Of a DNA stretch of 64,000 nucleotides, positions 9,787-19,441 are shown one piece after another; position 1 is the first letter of the stretch; the number at the start of each line of letters is the position of its first letter. The position numbers and the translations under genes were made by a program. The notes below the pieces were generated by a model. That model was not told the DNA's origin, did not search any database, and was given only the letters and a program-made list of their open reading frames with translations. The stretch spans positions 930,001 to 994,000 of the forward strand of contig NZ_AQGV01000012.1 of the NCBI RefSeq assembly GCF_014858725.1. The letters are read 5' to 3'. The DNA comes from Pseudoalteromonas aurantia 208. Its GTDB lineage: Bacteria > Pseudomonadota > Gammaproteobacteria > Enterobacterales > Alteromonadaceae.

Positions 9787-10098
9787 ATGGACAAGCAACA
9801 ACGACAAGAAATACTCACATTGAGTTGGAGTATTCATGACCAAGTAGAGCAGGCTATTTTACAACATAGCGCTGCTTCAAATGATGCAAATTGGCGTGAG
9901 AAACAACGATTACTGTTGGCTGATATGGCACTACACCTTTTGCAAACTGCACTTAAGCCGGGTGATTTACATTATGATAAGTTGGTAAGCAACCTAAATG
10001 GAATTTTGAGTTTGAGTGATGACTTTATTGAAAATGTGAACTTACGCTCGGTGTCTGACAGTTTGTATGCGACTCATGCGCAGAGCAGTGTTGATTGA
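9787..10098 (+). CDS. Small hypothetical protein (103 aa)
   Basis: A 103-residue protein, predicted largely alpha-helical, with no signal peptide, membrane helix or cysteine. It starts at ATG 9787. I recognise no family. It is followed 40 nt downstream by a membrane-protein gene in the same direction, so the two may be co-transcribed. Codon use resembles the neighbours, which supports a real gene. It could be a small regulatory or adaptor protein, but nothing in the sequence shows this. Confidence 0.6.
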   Translation: MDKQQRQEILTLSWSIHDQVEQAILQHSAASNDANWREKQRLLLADMALHLLQTALKPGDLHYDKLVSNLNGILSLSDDFIENVNLRSVSDSLYATHAQSSVD

Positions 10099-10138
10099 CA
10101 GCCCCTAGAAAATGATTTTGGTAATTTGAAGGTAGAAA

Positions 10139-10711
10139 GTGGTGAAAATTCCCAGTCAATTTCGAGAAGTATTAGGCACCCATCAATCTGGGGTAGCTTT
10201 GAGTTCAATAGGGTTAATGACCTTATTTGGGTGTTATGTTGTGTATGTACTTTTTGTTCGACAACATTCGTTACCAGATATCGCTTGGTGGCAGTTGGCC
10301 ATTGGTGATTTATTGGTCATTGACGTGATAGCTGGTTGTGCGGCCAATTTTACTAAGGGAACTAACGATTATTATAAAGCTCGTAGCCAGTCTCGTTGGG
10401 TGTTTATTGCCATTCATGTCCATATCATTGTGATCGCATGGGCCTACAATATTGCACTCAATGAAAGCGCGATTATATGGGGCTACACTATCGTAACAGC
10501 AGCAATATTAAATACATTATATGGCCACAAGTCACAGGCGCTCATTGCAATTGTGTTTGTTTTATTAGGGGCAGGGGTGATTGCATCGCTATCATCACCG
10601 TTATGGTTTCAGTGTATTGCTGGCTTGTTTCTAGTTAAAGTATGTTATGCATTTTCAGTTGATCATTACGTCAATGACGTTCTACAACACGAGCATCCTA
10701 CAGACCCATAA
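10139..10711 (+). CDS. Hypothetical multi-pass membrane protein (190 aa)
   Basis: An inner-membrane protein of 190 residues with about five or six predicted transmembrane helices. Clear ones lie near 25-45 (LFGCYVVYVLFV), 55-75, 90-110 (WVFIAIHVHIIVIAWAYNI), 118-135, 138-158 (ALIAIVFVLLGAGVIASL) and 160-175. It starts at GTG 10139 (a second GTG follows). An N-terminal cytosolic stretch precedes the first helix. I recognise no family or catalytic motif. It probably forms an operon with the 103-residue gene before it. The next gene is on the other strand, 75 nt away. Confidence 0.65.
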   Translation: MVKIPSQFREVLGTHQSGVALSSIGLMTLFGCYVVYVLFVRQHSLPDIAWWQLAIGDLLVIDVIAGCAANFTKGTNDYYKARSQSRWVFIAIHVHIIVIAWAYNIALNESAIIWGYTIVTAAILNTLYGHKSQALIAIVFVLLGAGVIASLSSPLWFQCIAGLFLVKVCYAFSVDHYVNDVLQHEHPTDP

Positions 10712-10785
10712 AAACCTGGCATAATATCGGTTTTTATGGATTTGCAGTTGTTGTGCAACAATCAGAGAACTGCTCAATGTAAGTG

Positions 10786-11232
10786 TTATTCTTCTGGACG
10801 ATACGTTTTCTTTTGAATATATACATAGGCATTGATAAACGCATTTTCTTGAAACTTTTTTAGTCCCGTATCGGCGAAGTCAATCGGTACTGGGTTGCGC
10901 TTCAATTGCTCTTTCACTTCCGTTGTCGACAGCAAACGTACATCTAAATCTGCAATTAGCTGTATTGCTGCTTCCATTTTAAAGCCTGTGGCGCTGCCAG
11001 CAAACTTACCCTTTGGCATACGTTGGCGAATTGCCACAGAATCAACTTGATAGTCTTGCATAAGTTTGGCGAAATCAAATTGAAATTTTTGCATATCTTG
11101 AGTATCTAAGCCTACATTGCCTAGCGTAAAGCGAGTTTGGCGAATATCACGAATATCGAATACGTCGTTTTCTTTGGTTAGCAAGCATAGTAGAACTTCG
11201 CTACCTGCTATTTCAACGCCACATGTTCTCAT
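10786..11232 (-). CDS. DUF3010 family protein
   Basis: A 148-residue cytosolic protein. It matches the DUF3010 family recalled from Vibrio, Shewanella and Pseudoalteromonas: an N-terminal CGVEIAGSEVLLCLL, a central IRQRMPKGKFAGSATGFKMEAA and a length near 150. The fold appears to be RNase H-like, with an acidic residue in the first strand (Glu7) and alternating strands and helices, but that is inference. The function is unknown. It lies 63 nt downstream of the EEP hydrolase gene on the same strand, so the two may share a transcript. Confidence 0.85.
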   Translation of the reverse strand: MRTCGVEIAGSEVLLCLLTKENDVFDIRDIRQTRFTLGNVGLDTQDMQKFQFDFAKLMQDYQVDSVAIRQRMPKGKFAGSATGFKMEAAIQLIADLDVRLLSTTEVKEQLKRNPVPIDFADTGLKKFQENAFINAYVYIQKKTYRPEE

Positions 11233-11295
11233 TAGTCTTTCCAGTTTATATAAAATTTTGGGCGATTATAGCAATCACTTTACTAAATCAAAAGA

Positions 11296-12300
11296 TTATA
11301 GCGTTACCTTTATTGCAATTGCACTATGATCTGAATAGCGAATGTCTTCTTCATCTCTTTTTGCATCTAAATGGCCATCATAATTATGGTAAGTTAAAGT
11401 TTTAACTGTTGGATTAATTTGGTTGGGGTTAAACACTTTGGAGGCCAATATATAGTCTAACACATTGCCTTTTCCGCGATAAAAGTGCGTCGGGGGCTTT
11501 TGGTCAAAAGAGTGGTTATTATCGGCAAACAAATAGCTGTCAACTAGACCTACACTTTCAAATGGGGAGCTATTGTGTATTTGTGGGGGGAAAGTTTGGG
11601 TCATAAAAGATAAAGCTGGACTATGCAGATGGTCATTAAAGTCTCCCATTACCAAGGTTGCGCAGTTTTGTTCGCGTTGTGTTTTTAGAGCGTCATAATA
11701 AATAATAGATGCCTCTAACGAACGGGAGATTTGTGATTGCATAGTACCAACCGTTTCATGTAAAAGAGTCAGTAACGGATCTCCCTGTTCGGATTCGCCA
11801 AGCATGTGCGCCATTGATAAAACTCGCTGGGACTTGAAATGTACGGCATAGCACATAATAGGACCTATGCCGTCAAGCTCAATTCGGCATTTAATGGGTG
11901 TACGATTAAATCTAAACTGTTGTTGGTTGTTAAGGTATTCGAGTAACTCTGGACATGGTTCAAGTGCTTCAACACTGGTAAATGGGAGTTTAGACGCAAT
12001 AGCGACGACTGGGTTAAATAAAACCGTTGGATACATGCTGTCTGGCTGAGGCATGTCCACAACCGCGAAATGAATAAGTCCCAGATCTTTACAAAGAGCC
12101 TCAAGTACCTCAACACTAAAAACTTCTTGAAATACAATTAAAGTCGGGTTGATATGTTCGATAAGCCCTGTGATGAATTGAGTCTTGGATTGCCATTGTG
12201 TATCGTTATAAGTTTCATGAAGTTGATAAAATGAGAATGGAGGTGCTGTGAAATTAAGCAAATTTAGTGACGCGAAGCAATATTGCTGAGAATGTGCCAT
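11296..12300 (-). CDS. Endonuclease/exonuclease/phosphatase family hydrolase
   Basis: A 334-residue protein of the EEP (DNase I-like) fold. Signature elements appear in order: SLNLLNF near residue 11 (metal-binding Asn), VFQEVFS near 56-62 (metal-binding Glu), a central CYAVHFKSQR, MGDFNDH near 215-221 (the Asp-Asn pair) and a C-terminal YSDHSAIAI near 322-330 (the catalytic Asp-His). All family catalytic residues are therefore present. There is no signal peptide, so it is probably cytosolic. The substrate, whether nucleic acid, phospholipid or phosphoester, cannot be told. It starts at ATG 12300. Confidence 0.85.
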   Translation of the reverse strand: MAHSQQYCFASLNLLNFTAPPFSFYQLHETYNDTQWQSKTQFITGLIEHINPTLIVFQEVFSVEVLEALCKDLGLIHFAVVDMPQPDSMYPTVLFNPVVAIASKLPFTSVEALEPCPELLEYLNNQQQFRFNRTPIKCRIELDGIGPIMCYAVHFKSQRVLSMAHMLGESEQGDPLLTLLHETVGTMQSQISRSLEASIIYYDALKTQREQNCATLVMGDFNDHLHSPALSFMTQTFPPQIHNSSPFESVGLVDSYLFADNNHSFDQKPPTHFYRGKGNVLDYILASKVFNPNQINPTVKTLTYHNYDGHLDAKRDEEDIRYSDHSAIAIKVTL

Positions 12301-12564
12301 GGAATACCTTAATATTTTTACTACTTATACTCAAATTGAGCAGAAAATTTGCATTTAATGAATCAATTTTAGTCTTTCTCTTGAATTTCGTCACGGGCGC
12401 AGTCAAAATACTTGCTGGTTTGAAAGACCTCAAACACAATCCAGGTAAATAACTTGTGTAACCCAATGCTTATTCGTAAAAGCGTTGTTAGGCACATTTA
12501 ATTATTATTAATTTTTTATACATGTGATGCATCGTAGGTGTCACCACTGTAAATAGGACATATC

Positions 12565-14475
12565 ATGCCAATTATTACGCTTCCTGACGGCAGTCAGCGT
12601 ACTTTTGAAAATCCAGTTTCTACTTTAGATGTAGCTCAAGATATCGGCCCAGGCCTTGCTAAAGCCACTATTGCTGGCAGAGTGAATGGCACGCGTGTTG
12701 ACGCGTGTGACATTATTTCTGAAGACGCAAGCTTAGAAATAATAACAGCCAAGGATGATGATGGATTAGAAATTATTCGTCACTCATGCGCTCACTTAAT
12801 TGGTCATGCAATTAAGCAATTATTCCCAGATGTGAAAATGGCCATCGGTCCCACGATTGACAATGGTTTTTACTATGACGTTGATCTGGATCATTCATTA
12901 ACGCAAGAAGACTTGGATGCAATAGAAAAGCGCATGTTAGCGCTTGCAAAAACGAATTACGATGTTATTAAGAAAACGGTTTCTTGGCAAGAAGCGCGTG
13001 ATGCGTTTGAAGCGCGTGGTGAAAATTATAAGATTGAGATCTTAGACGAAAACATCGATAAAGATGATAAGCCCGGCCTATATCACCATGATGAATATGT
13101 TGACATGTGTCGTGGCCCTCACGTTCCAAATATGAAGTTCTGTCAACACTTTAAAATAATGAAAGTAGCGGGTGCATATTGGCGTGGTAACTCTGAAAAT
13201 AAAATGCTGCAACGTATTTACGGCACAGCTTGGGCAGATAAAAAGCAACTTAAAGCATACTTAAAACGCCTAGAAGAAGCTGAAAAGCGTGATCATCGTA
13301 AAATTGGCAAAGCACTTGATCTGTGGCATTGGCAAGAAGAAGCGCCAGGCATGGTGTTTTGGCATAATGATGGTTGGAGCATCTACCGTGAGCTAGAAGA
13401 GTTTGTTCGTGAAAAGCTACGCGAATATAGCTACGAAGAAGTCAAAGGTCCAATGATGATGGACCGTGGTTTATGGGAAAAATCAGGTCATTGGGATAAA
13501 TATTCCGATGCGATGTTCACAACTGAGTCAGAAAAACGTGAATATGCTATTAAGCCGATGAACTGCCCAGGTCATGTACAGATATTTAACCAAGGCCTTA
13601 AGTCATACCGCGATTTACCGTTACGTATGGCCGAGTTCGGTTGTTGTCATAGAAATGAGCCCTCTGGTGCATTGCATGGTTTAATGCGTGTACGCGGTTT
13701 CACACAAGATGATGCGCATGTATTCTGTACAGAAGACCAAGTGATGGATGAAGTGTCACAATGTATTAAGATGGTTTACGATACATACGAAACATTTGGC
13801 TTTGAAAAAATAGTTGTTAAGTTATCAACGCGACCTGAAAAGCGTATTGGTGAGGATGATATTTGGGACAAAGCAGAACAAGCTCTGGCTGAAGCATTGA
13901 AAGTCAATAATATTGAATTTGAATATTTACCAGGTGAAGGTGCTTTCTATGGTCCAAAAATTGAATTTACCTTATATGATTGTTTAGAGCGAGCGTGGCA
14001 GTGTGGTACAGTGCAGCTAGATTTTGCATTACCAGGTCGATTAGGCGCAACGTATGTTGCTGAAAACAACGAACGTAAAACGCCAGTTATGATCCACCGT
14101 GCAATTTTGGGGTCTATTGAGCGTTTCATTGGCATTTTAACCGAAGAGTATGCTGGTCTATTCCCAACTTGGTTAGCACCAAAGCAAGTGGTAATTATGA
14201 ATATTACCGATAAACAAGCTGATTATGTGCACGAAATTGTACAAAAATTAAATAAACTTGGAATTAGAGCCTGTGCTGACTTGAGAAATGAGAAAATAGG
14301 CTTTAAAATTCGGGAGCATACTTTAAAACGTATACCATATCTGCTTGTTGTTGGAGATAAAGAAGTAGAACAACAAGAAGTAGCTGTGAGAACGCGCAAA
14401 GGTGAAGATCTTGGCAAGTTCTCGGTTGATGATTTTGTTGCCCATATTAGTGCAGAAATTAAAGACCGTAAGTAA
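12565..14475 (+). CDS. thrS: Threonyl-tRNA synthetase
   Basis: A class II aminoacyl-tRNA synthetase charging tRNA-Thr. The protein has 636 residues. The N-terminal TGS domain covers about 1-62, the editing domain about 63-225 ([10 protein letters not shown] and CRGPHV contain its His and Cys residues), then the catalytic core and a C-terminal anticodon-binding domain (about 535-636). The zinc ligands Cys334, His385 and His511 sit at the same numbers as in E. coli. It is first in thrS-infC-rpmI-rplT, the standard gammaproteobacterial order. In E. coli thrS is autorepressed through a tRNA-like leader. I did not try to prove that structure here. Confidence 0.98.
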   Translation: MPIITLPDGSQRTFENPVSTLDVAQDIGPGLAKATIAGRVNGTRVDACDIISEDASLEIITAKDDDGLEIIRHSCAHLIGHAIKQLFPDVKMAIGPTIDNGFYYDVDLDHSLTQEDLDAIEKRMLALAKTNYDVIKKTVSWQEARDAFEARGENYKIEILDENIDKDDKPGLYHHDEYVDMCRGPHVPNMKFCQHFKIMKVAGAYWRGNSENKMLQRIYGTAWADKKQLKAYLKRLEEAEKRDHRKIGKALDLWHWQEEAPGMVFWHNDGWSIYRELEEFVREKLREYSYEEVKGPMMMDRGLWEKSGHWDKYSDAMFTTESEKREYAIKPMNCPGHVQIFNQGLKSYRDLPLRMAEFGCCHRNEPSGALHGLMRVRGFTQDDAHVFCTEDQVMDEVSQCIKMVYDTYETFGFEKIVVKLSTRPEKRIGEDDIWDKAEQALAEALKVNNIEFEYLPGEGAFYGPKIEFTLYDCLERAWQCGTVQLDFALPGRLGATYVAENNERKTPVMIHRAILGSIERFIGILTEEYAGLFPTWLAPKQVVIMNITDKQADYVHEIVQKLNKLGIRACADLRNEKIGFKIREHTLKRIPYLLVVGDKEVEQQEVAVRTRKGEDLGKFSVDDFVAHISAEIKDRK

Positions 14476-14546
14476 ATAAAACCTGTGTGTAGTAGTAACA
14501 TATTAACTACACACAATATATTTTGATATTCTTGGAGGAACGTACC

Positions 14547-15092
14547 ATTAGAGGCGGAAAAAAAGGGCAAACTACAGCTCAAAAAAATCGTATCAATGAA
14601 GAAATAACAGCGAAAGAAGTTCGATTATCTGGTGTAGAAGGCCAGGAACCGAAGATCATGTCGTTAAGAGAAGCTCAGGCGATTGCTGATGAATTAGGTG
14701 TGGATTTAGTTGAAATAAGTCCAAATGCTGAACCCCCTGTCTGTAAAGTGATGGATTACGGTAAGTTCATTTTTGAAAAAGCAAAATTACAAAAAGAACA
14801 GAAAAAAAAGCAGAAGCAGATCCAAATTAAAGAGATCAAGTTCCGTCCAGGTACTGATGAAGGTGATTATCAAGTTAAGTTACGCAACCTAAGAAAATTC
14901 TTAGAAGCGGGCGATAAAGCTAAAATCACTATTCGCTTCCGTGGCCGTGAAATGGCACACCAAGAAATCGGCATCGACTTATTGAACCGTGTTAAAGGCG
15001 ATTTAGAAGATTTAGCAATTGTTGAGTCTTTCCCAAATCGTGTTGAAGGTCGTCAAATGATAATGATGATGGCCCCTATTGCTAAAAAGTAA
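14547..15092 (+). CDS. infC: Translation initiation factor IF-3, AUU start
   Basis: IF-3 binds the 30S subunit, checks the start codon and keeps the subunits apart. The protein has 181 residues. The N-terminal domain has NRINEEI and VRLSGVEG. The lysine-rich linker ([10 protein letters not shown]) precedes the C-terminal domain ([26 protein letters not shown]). The start is ATT at 14547: it follows GGAGG (14534-14538) by 8 nt and begins the conserved IRGGKKGQ sequence. No ATG or GTG is suitably placed; an in-frame ATT at 14523 lacks a ribosome site. An AUU start is the known autoregulatory device of infC, because IF-3 discriminates against such codons. Confidence 0.97.
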   Translation: MRGGKKGQTTAQKNRINEEITAKEVRLSGVEGQEPKIMSLREAQAIADELGVDLVEISPNAEPPVCKVMDYGKFIFEKAKLQKEQKKKQKQIQIKEIKFRPGTDEGDYQVKLRNLRKFLEAGDKAKITIRFRGREMAHQEIGIDLLNRVKGDLEDLAIVESFPNRVEGRQMIMMMAPIAKK

Positions 15093-15120
15093 TAGGTGCG
15101 GTAAAATGCGCGCGAATTTA

Positions 15121-15240
15121 ATACAGGTTTAAAGTGCCTTTGGCCACCTGTATTGACCGGTCTTAAAGAAAGGGGCGACCCTTCACCGGAATATGGTTGT
15201 AAGTTAGGCCTTCCAAGTGATGGCAACATCCGCCTACTTA
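15121..15240 (+). promoter_or_regulatory. Structured RNA leader of rpmI-rplT, candidate L20 autoregulatory site
   Basis: Three helices lie between infC and rpmI. Helix A: ATACAGGT (15121-15128) with ACCTGTAT (15146-15153), a perfect 8 bp. Helix B: CCGGT (15157-15161) with ACCGG (15185-15189), enclosing GGG-gcga-CCC. Helix C: TAAGTTAGGC (15200-15209) with GCCTACTTA (15232-15240), one bulged T, enclosing GATG-GCAA-CATC with a GNRA loop. In E. coli, L20 represses this operon by binding leader structures that mimic its 23S rRNA site. The same role here is inference from position and structure. Confidence 0.6.
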
Positions 15241-15274
15241 TATTTGTTTAAGCAATACTATTGGAGTTATTGCA

Positions 15275-15475
15275 ATGGCTTATAAGCTAAAATCACATAG
15301 AGGCGCTGCGAAGCGTTTCAAGAAAACTGCTTCAGGCGGTTTTAAGCGCAAGCAGTCGCATCTTCGTCACATTCTGACTAAGAAATCATCTAAGCGTAAG
15401 CTACACCTACGTGCTAAGTCTATGGTTCATAAAAATGACCTTGGTCTTATCAACCGTATGTTACCATTCGCTTAA
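15275..15475 (+). CDS. rpmI: 50S ribosomal protein L35
   Basis: A small basic 66-residue protein of the large ribosomal subunit. The family hallmark [22 protein letters not shown] opens the protein, followed by [17 protein letters not shown] and a C-terminal MLPFA. The length matches bacterial L35. It starts at ATG 15275 and lies 15 nt before rplT, with which it is co-translated in relatives. The structured leader precedes it. Confidence 0.98.
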   Translation: MAYKLKSHRGAAKRFKKTASGGFKRKQSHLRHILTKKSSKRKLHLRAKSMVHKNDLGLINRMLPFA

Positions 15476-15490
15476 TAGAGGATATCAGAA

Positions 15491-15850
15491 ATGGCAAGAG
15501 TTAAACGCGGCGTTGTCGCACGTGCACGTCACAAGAAAGTATTAAAACAAGCTAAAGGTTACTATGGAGCACGTTCACGTGTTTACCGCGTAGCGTTCCA
15601 AGCAATCACTAAAGCTGGTCAATATGCATACCGTGACCGTAGAGCTAAGAAACGTACATTCCGTCAACTATGGATTGCACGTATCAACGCAGCTTCACGT
15701 CAAAACGGCCTATCTTACAGCCGTTTCATCAATGGCCTTAAAAAGTCATCGATTGAAATCGATCGTAAGATCCTAGCTGATATCGCAGTATACGATCAAG
15801 TAGCTTTCGCAGCACTAGTTGCAAAAGCAAAAGAAAGTCTTGCTGCTTAA
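15491..15850 (+). CDS. rplT: 50S ribosomal protein L20
   Basis: A 119-residue early-assembly protein of the large subunit, and the repressor of its own operon in E. coli. It has the characteristic basic N-terminal extension ([19 protein letters not shown]) followed by the globular domain ([26 protein letters not shown]). AGAGGATATCAGAA upstream supplies the ribosome site. A terminator follows. pheS-pheT and ihfA, which often follow in relatives, are absent: the next gene is a convergent SDR. Confidence 0.98.
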   Translation: MARVKRGVVARARHKKVLKQAKGYYGARSRVYRVAFQAITKAGQYAYRDRRAKKRTFRQLWIARINAASRQNGLSYSRFINGLKKSSIEIDRKILADIAVYDQVAFAALVAKAKESLAA

Positions 15851-15872
15851 TAAGTTTCGTACTTATTATGTG

Positions 15873-15899
15873 AAAAAGGAGCCTTGAGCTCCTTTTTTT
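15873..15899 (+). terminator. Terminator of the thrS-infC-rpmI-rplT operon
   Basis: AAAAGGAGC and GCTCCTTTT arms with a 6-nt loop and seven T after the stem, 22 nt after rplT. Confidence 0.85.
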
Positions 15900-15964
15900 G
15901 ATCCATTCACTCTGTTTGTTTATCGCATTAAATTCGATGGGAAAAAGTAGTTGTAAATGACTTC

Positions 15965-16789
15965 TTATTTATTTTTAAGTAACACTTTATCTAGCATATT
16001 TGTACTAAGTAGCCGTTTTAAGTAGCCCATGAAGTACGTTGGGAAAGTGACATAATAGCGAGGTTTGGCTTTTTTGGCTGTAAACGCGTGTATTAACTTG
16101 TTGTAAACAGCATCGGGACCAAGCGTAAATGATTGTGGCGCTGAGTTTGATTTTAAACGGTCGAGCTGTTTTTGATAACTAGTAGCGTGTGCACTGTTAT
16201 CAATGTCAATATTTGTCATAAAGGCATGTAAAGCATTTTCTCTAAATTTAGACGTTATTGGTCCAGGCTCAATTAAACTCACTTGAATATTTGTTTGTGC
16301 TAACTCCATTCTTAACGTGTCCGCCAGTCCTTCAAGTGCAAATTTACTGGCATTGTAAGCGCCTCTGTAGGGCAGTGCGACTAAACCTAATACTGAAGAG
16401 TTATAAATTATTCTCCCTTGTCCACGGATTCGCATATGTTTGATGGCTAAATTTGTTAGTGTGTGCCATGAGAAAAAGTTCACTTCAAATTGCGCCCTTA
16501 GTGCGTCGGTTGGTAAGTCTTCTATAGCGCCGGGTTGCCCATAGGCGCCATTATTAAATAGCGCGTCTAGTTCATTGTTACATAGCTCAAGTGCGCGTTT
16601 AAAACCTAATTGAACACTGTTTTCATCGCAAAGGTCCAATAAAATGGCGGTGAGTCCTAGGGCTGTGAGTGCATCAACGTCTACTTGCTTTTTACAAGCC
16701 GCAATAACATTAAACCCTTCATCATGTAATCTCTTGGCACAGTAGTATCCAATACCGGATGAACAGCCGGTAATTAAAATTGATTTCAT
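15965..16789 (-). CDS. Short-chain dehydrogenase/reductase (SDR) family protein
   Basis: A 274-residue classical SDR with an NAD(P)-binding Rossmann fold. The cofactor motif is TGCSSGIG at residues 7-14. The substrate-site residues are Ser of YNSSVLG near 143 and YNASK near 155-159, the catalytic Tyr-Lys pair. NNGAYG near 90 matches the NNAG structural motif. VSLIEPGPI is the usual segment after the active site. There is no signal peptide. The substrate is not predictable: proteins of this type (FabG-like or retinol dehydrogenase-like) act on many alcohols and ketones. It is a single gene in a convergent position after rplT. Confidence 0.85.
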   Translation of the reverse strand: MKSILITGCSSGIGYYCAKRLHDEGFNVIAACKKQVDVDALTALGLTAILLDLCDENSVQLGFKRALELCNNELDALFNNGAYGQPGAIEDLPTDALRAQFEVNFFSWHTLTNLAIKHMRIRGQGRIIYNSSVLGLVALPYRGAYNASKFALEGLADTLRMELAQTNIQVSLIEPGPITSKFRENALHAFMTNIDIDNSAHATSYQKQLDRLKSNSAPQSFTLGPDAVYNKLIHAFTAKKAKPRYYVTFPTYFMGYLKRLLSTNMLDKVLLKNK

Positions 16790-16942
16790 ATTAAACCGTC
16801 TTTATCTTAGCTAAAAATGCCTAAAAAATGTGAGCAGCATGTTATTAGCTGCATATTTTTGTTGAATCACCGCACATTGTAAGCTGTTAATTAAAATATT
16901 GATATAATTGCGCTATTGAGGCAACTATTTAGAGAGCGCATC

Positions 16943-18727
16943 ATGATTGCCAGTATTATTATGTTATCCGCAGCAATGAATTTGGATGCACATTTACCAC
17001 CTTTAGAGGCTTGGCAAGGACAAAGCCTGCAGCTAATTCAACAAAAAGGGCCGCTAACAACTGATTTTGAACTTAGTGGTGGGGTAACGTCTCCAGACTA
17101 CCAGTTGACGATAGCATTTGTGGACCGTTTAGTTGCTGCCAACCCAACGCAGTTTAAGGCAATTAGTATTGGTCAAAGTCAGGCCGGTCGAGACATTAAA
17201 ATGCTGGTCGCATCAGAGCACGGTAAGTTTAGTGCGACAGAAATCAGCACTAGCGCTAAACCCACGTTACTTATTCAAGCAGGCATTCACGCTGGTGAAA
17301 TTGACGGGAAAGATGCTGGATTTATGCTGTTACGCGATATTGCTACTGGTAAACGCTTAGATATATTAGAAAAAGTTAATATTTTATTTGTTCCCATCTT
17401 AAATGTGGATGGACATGAGCGACGAAGCCCATTTAATCGCATAAATCAGCGAGGTCCAATTGATATGGGCTTTCGAACTAATGGCAATAATTTAAATCTT
17501 AATCGTGATTACACGAAATTAGATACACCAGAAGTGCGCGCTGTATTACAAGTGATTAAAGCGTTTGACCCGGATCTATATATTGACGTTCATGTGACGG
17601 ATGGTGCTGACTATCAATATGATGTGACGTATGGGTATAACCCACAATTTGCAAGTGAATCCCCTCTTGTTGCAAAAGTATTGGATACGCACTTTAAACC
17701 ACAAATAGACGCCGCGCTAACTCAAGCAGGCCATATTGCAGGCCCTTTGGTGTTTGTTATGGACAAGCGAGATTTTAAACAAGGGTTAGCAGGTTGGGTA
17801 GCAACACCTCGCTTTTCAAATGGCTGGGGTGATTTGGCTAGTGTACCAACTATTCTTGTTGAAAATCATTCATTAAAACCTTATAAACAAAGGGTTTTGG
17901 GAACATATGTGTTTTTTGATGGTGTCGTGGATGCGTTGGCAAAGAGTCAAAGTGCATTAGAAAAAGCCATTGACATAGAGCATGCAACGAGGCCGAAAGA
18001 AATAGTTGTACGACGTAGTTACGCTGAACAGCCTAATCACATACCGTTTAGAGGTATTGCATATAAGCAATTTGATAGTGCACTATCTGGTCAAGTGGAA
18101 GTGAAATATTTAGGTCAACCTAAATTTTATGATGCGCTACCAATATATTGGCAGAAAATAGTGGAGAAGAAGGTAAAAGTGCCTGCTGCATTTTATATTC
18201 CCCCTGCATACCCGAATATTGTAGAGAAACTAAGGATTCATGGTATCTCCGTGGAAATTGTCACCACGGCTGAAAGTAAAGAGGGACTTAAACAAGCGAA
18301 AATTACTCAATATGAGTTCGATAAATTGCCTTTTGAGGGGCGTTTTAGAGTAACGGCTGAATTCGATTTGAACGAAGTTGAGAAAATGCCTTTAACAGGA
18401 TGGTACCGCGTATCTACAGATCAGGCTAAATCTGAGTTAGTGACGCATTTATTACACCCTGAAGCTCCTGATTCATTCTTTCAGTGGGGGGAGTTTAATA
18501 CCATATTTCAACGTACTGAGTATGTTGAAAATTATGCACTGGAACCTTACGCTCGTTCTATGTTAAAAAGTAATCCAGCGATGGCACTTGAGTTTGATAA
18601 AAAAATCCGAGAAGATGAATTATTCGCCAATGATGCTAAAAAAAGGCTATCGTGGTTATATGAAAAAACGCCATTTTACGATCAGGCGTACTTAAAATAT
18701 CCAGTATTAATTGAACTAGGAGAGTAA
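16943..18727 (+). CDS. M14-family zinc carboxypeptidase, exported
   Basis: A 594-residue metallopeptidase. The first 16 residues (MIASIIMLSAAMNLDA) look like a short signal peptide, so it probably acts in the periplasm. The zinc ligands of the M14 domain are His116 and Glu119 (IHAGE) and His217 (DVHV). The catalytic Glu is expected in VPTILVENHS. LNLNRDY fits the substrate-binding Asn-Arg pair of the family. A C-terminal region of about 230 residues after the peptidase domain is of unknown role. I chose the ATG at 16943 because GAGAG lies 6 nt before it; a TTG at 16916 would extend the protein by 9 residues without a good ribosome site. The MBL gene begins 4 nt after the stop. Confidence 0.85.
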   Translation: MIASIIMLSAAMNLDAHLPPLEAWQGQSLQLIQQKGPLTTDFELSGGVTSPDYQLTIAFVDRLVAANPTQFKAISIGQSQAGRDIKMLVASEHGKFSATEISTSAKPTLLIQAGIHAGEIDGKDAGFMLLRDIATGKRLDILEKVNILFVPILNVDGHERRSPFNRINQRGPIDMGFRTNGNNLNLNRDYTKLDTPEVRAVLQVIKAFDPDLYIDVHVTDGADYQYDVTYGYNPQFASESPLVAKVLDTHFKPQIDAALTQAGHIAGPLVFVMDKRDFKQGLAGWVATPRFSNGWGDLASVPTILVENHSLKPYKQRVLGTYVFFDGVVDALAKSQSALEKAIDIEHATRPKEIVVRRSYAEQPNHIPFRGIAYKQFDSALSGQVEVKYLGQPKFYDALPIYWQKIVEKKVKVPAAFYIPPAYPNIVEKLRIHGISVEIVTTAESKEGLKQAKITQYEFDKLPFEGRFRVTAEFDLNEVEKMPLTGWYRVSTDQAKSELVTHLLHPEAPDSFFQWGEFNTIFQRTEYVENYALEPYARSMLKSNPAMALEFDKKIREDELFANDAKKRLSWLYEKTPFYDQAYLKYPVLIELGE

Positions 18728-18731
18728 GAAG

Positions 18732-19373
18732 GTGCACGTTTTAACTGTCCCAGTTACCTCGTTTATGCAAAATACTCGGTTCATAACATGCCAAAGCACA
18801 GGAAAAAGCGCGGTTATAGATCCGGGTGGAGATGTTGATAAACTGCAATCTGTTATTGCGCAGAATAAGCTAGATGTAGAGGTTATACTGTTGACTCATG
18901 GTCATTTGGACCATGTTGGTGCTGCAGATCTTTTGAAAGCAGTGCTCAAAGTAGATATTATCGGCCCACATCAAGATGAAACATTTTGGTTTGAGGCCAT
19001 TCCAATGCAGGCTCAAATGTTTGGTTTCAAACCTAAGCAGGCATTTTTACCAGATCGCTGGCTAACGGCAGGTGATGTAGTTAAGGTGGGTAAACTCGAG
19101 CTTGAGGTACGCTTTTGCCCAGGTCATACGCCGGGGCATGTTGTTTTTTATGAGAAATCGTCAAAGACAGTAATTGTTGGAGATGTACTATTTAAAGGGG
19201 CTATAGGCAGAACCGATTTTCCAAAGGGAAATACGGAGCAACTCAAAGAGTCTATTCGGAAAGAATTGTTTTCTCTTCCAGATGAAACGGTCGTGATGTC
19301 AGGGCATGGCGAAAACACAACGATAGGGTACGAGAAGCAGAATAACCCATTTATGAGTGGCCGTTTTGGCTAA
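18732..19373 (+). CDS. MBL-fold metallo-hydrolase, YcbL/glyoxalase II-like
   Basis: A 213-residue protein of the metallo-beta-lactamase fold. The metal motif HxHxDH is at 56-61 (THGHLDHVG). Further ligands are the His of CPGHTPGHVVFY, the Asp of GDVLF and the His of MSGHGENT. Length and motif spacing match the YcbL type II glyoxalase-like group, which hydrolyses thioesters such as lactoylglutathione. The exact substrate is inference. It starts at GTG 18732, 4 nt after the peptidase gene, so the two form an operon. Confidence 0.88.
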   Translation: MHVLTVPVTSFMQNTRFITCQSTGKSAVIDPGGDVDKLQSVIAQNKLDVEVILLTHGHLDHVGAADLLKAVLKVDIIGPHQDETFWFEAIPMQAQMFGFKPKQAFLPDRWLTAGDVVKVGKLELEVRFCPGHTPGHVVFYEKSSKTVIVGDVLFKGAIGRTDFPKGNTEQLKESIRKELFSLPDETVVMSGHGENTTIGYEKQNNPFMSGRFG

Positions 19374-19441
19374 GGAAATGCAGACAAGTATTCATTCTGT
19401 ATGTATAATTTATCTAATTTACTTAAATTTAAGAAAAATGT

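Noticed and set aside
12254..12466. 70-codon minus-strand frame overlapping the start of the EEP hydrolase gene, and a plus-strand frame across the same bases
   Set aside because: Overlap with a clear gene start, AT-rich promoter-like sequence and no ribosome site.
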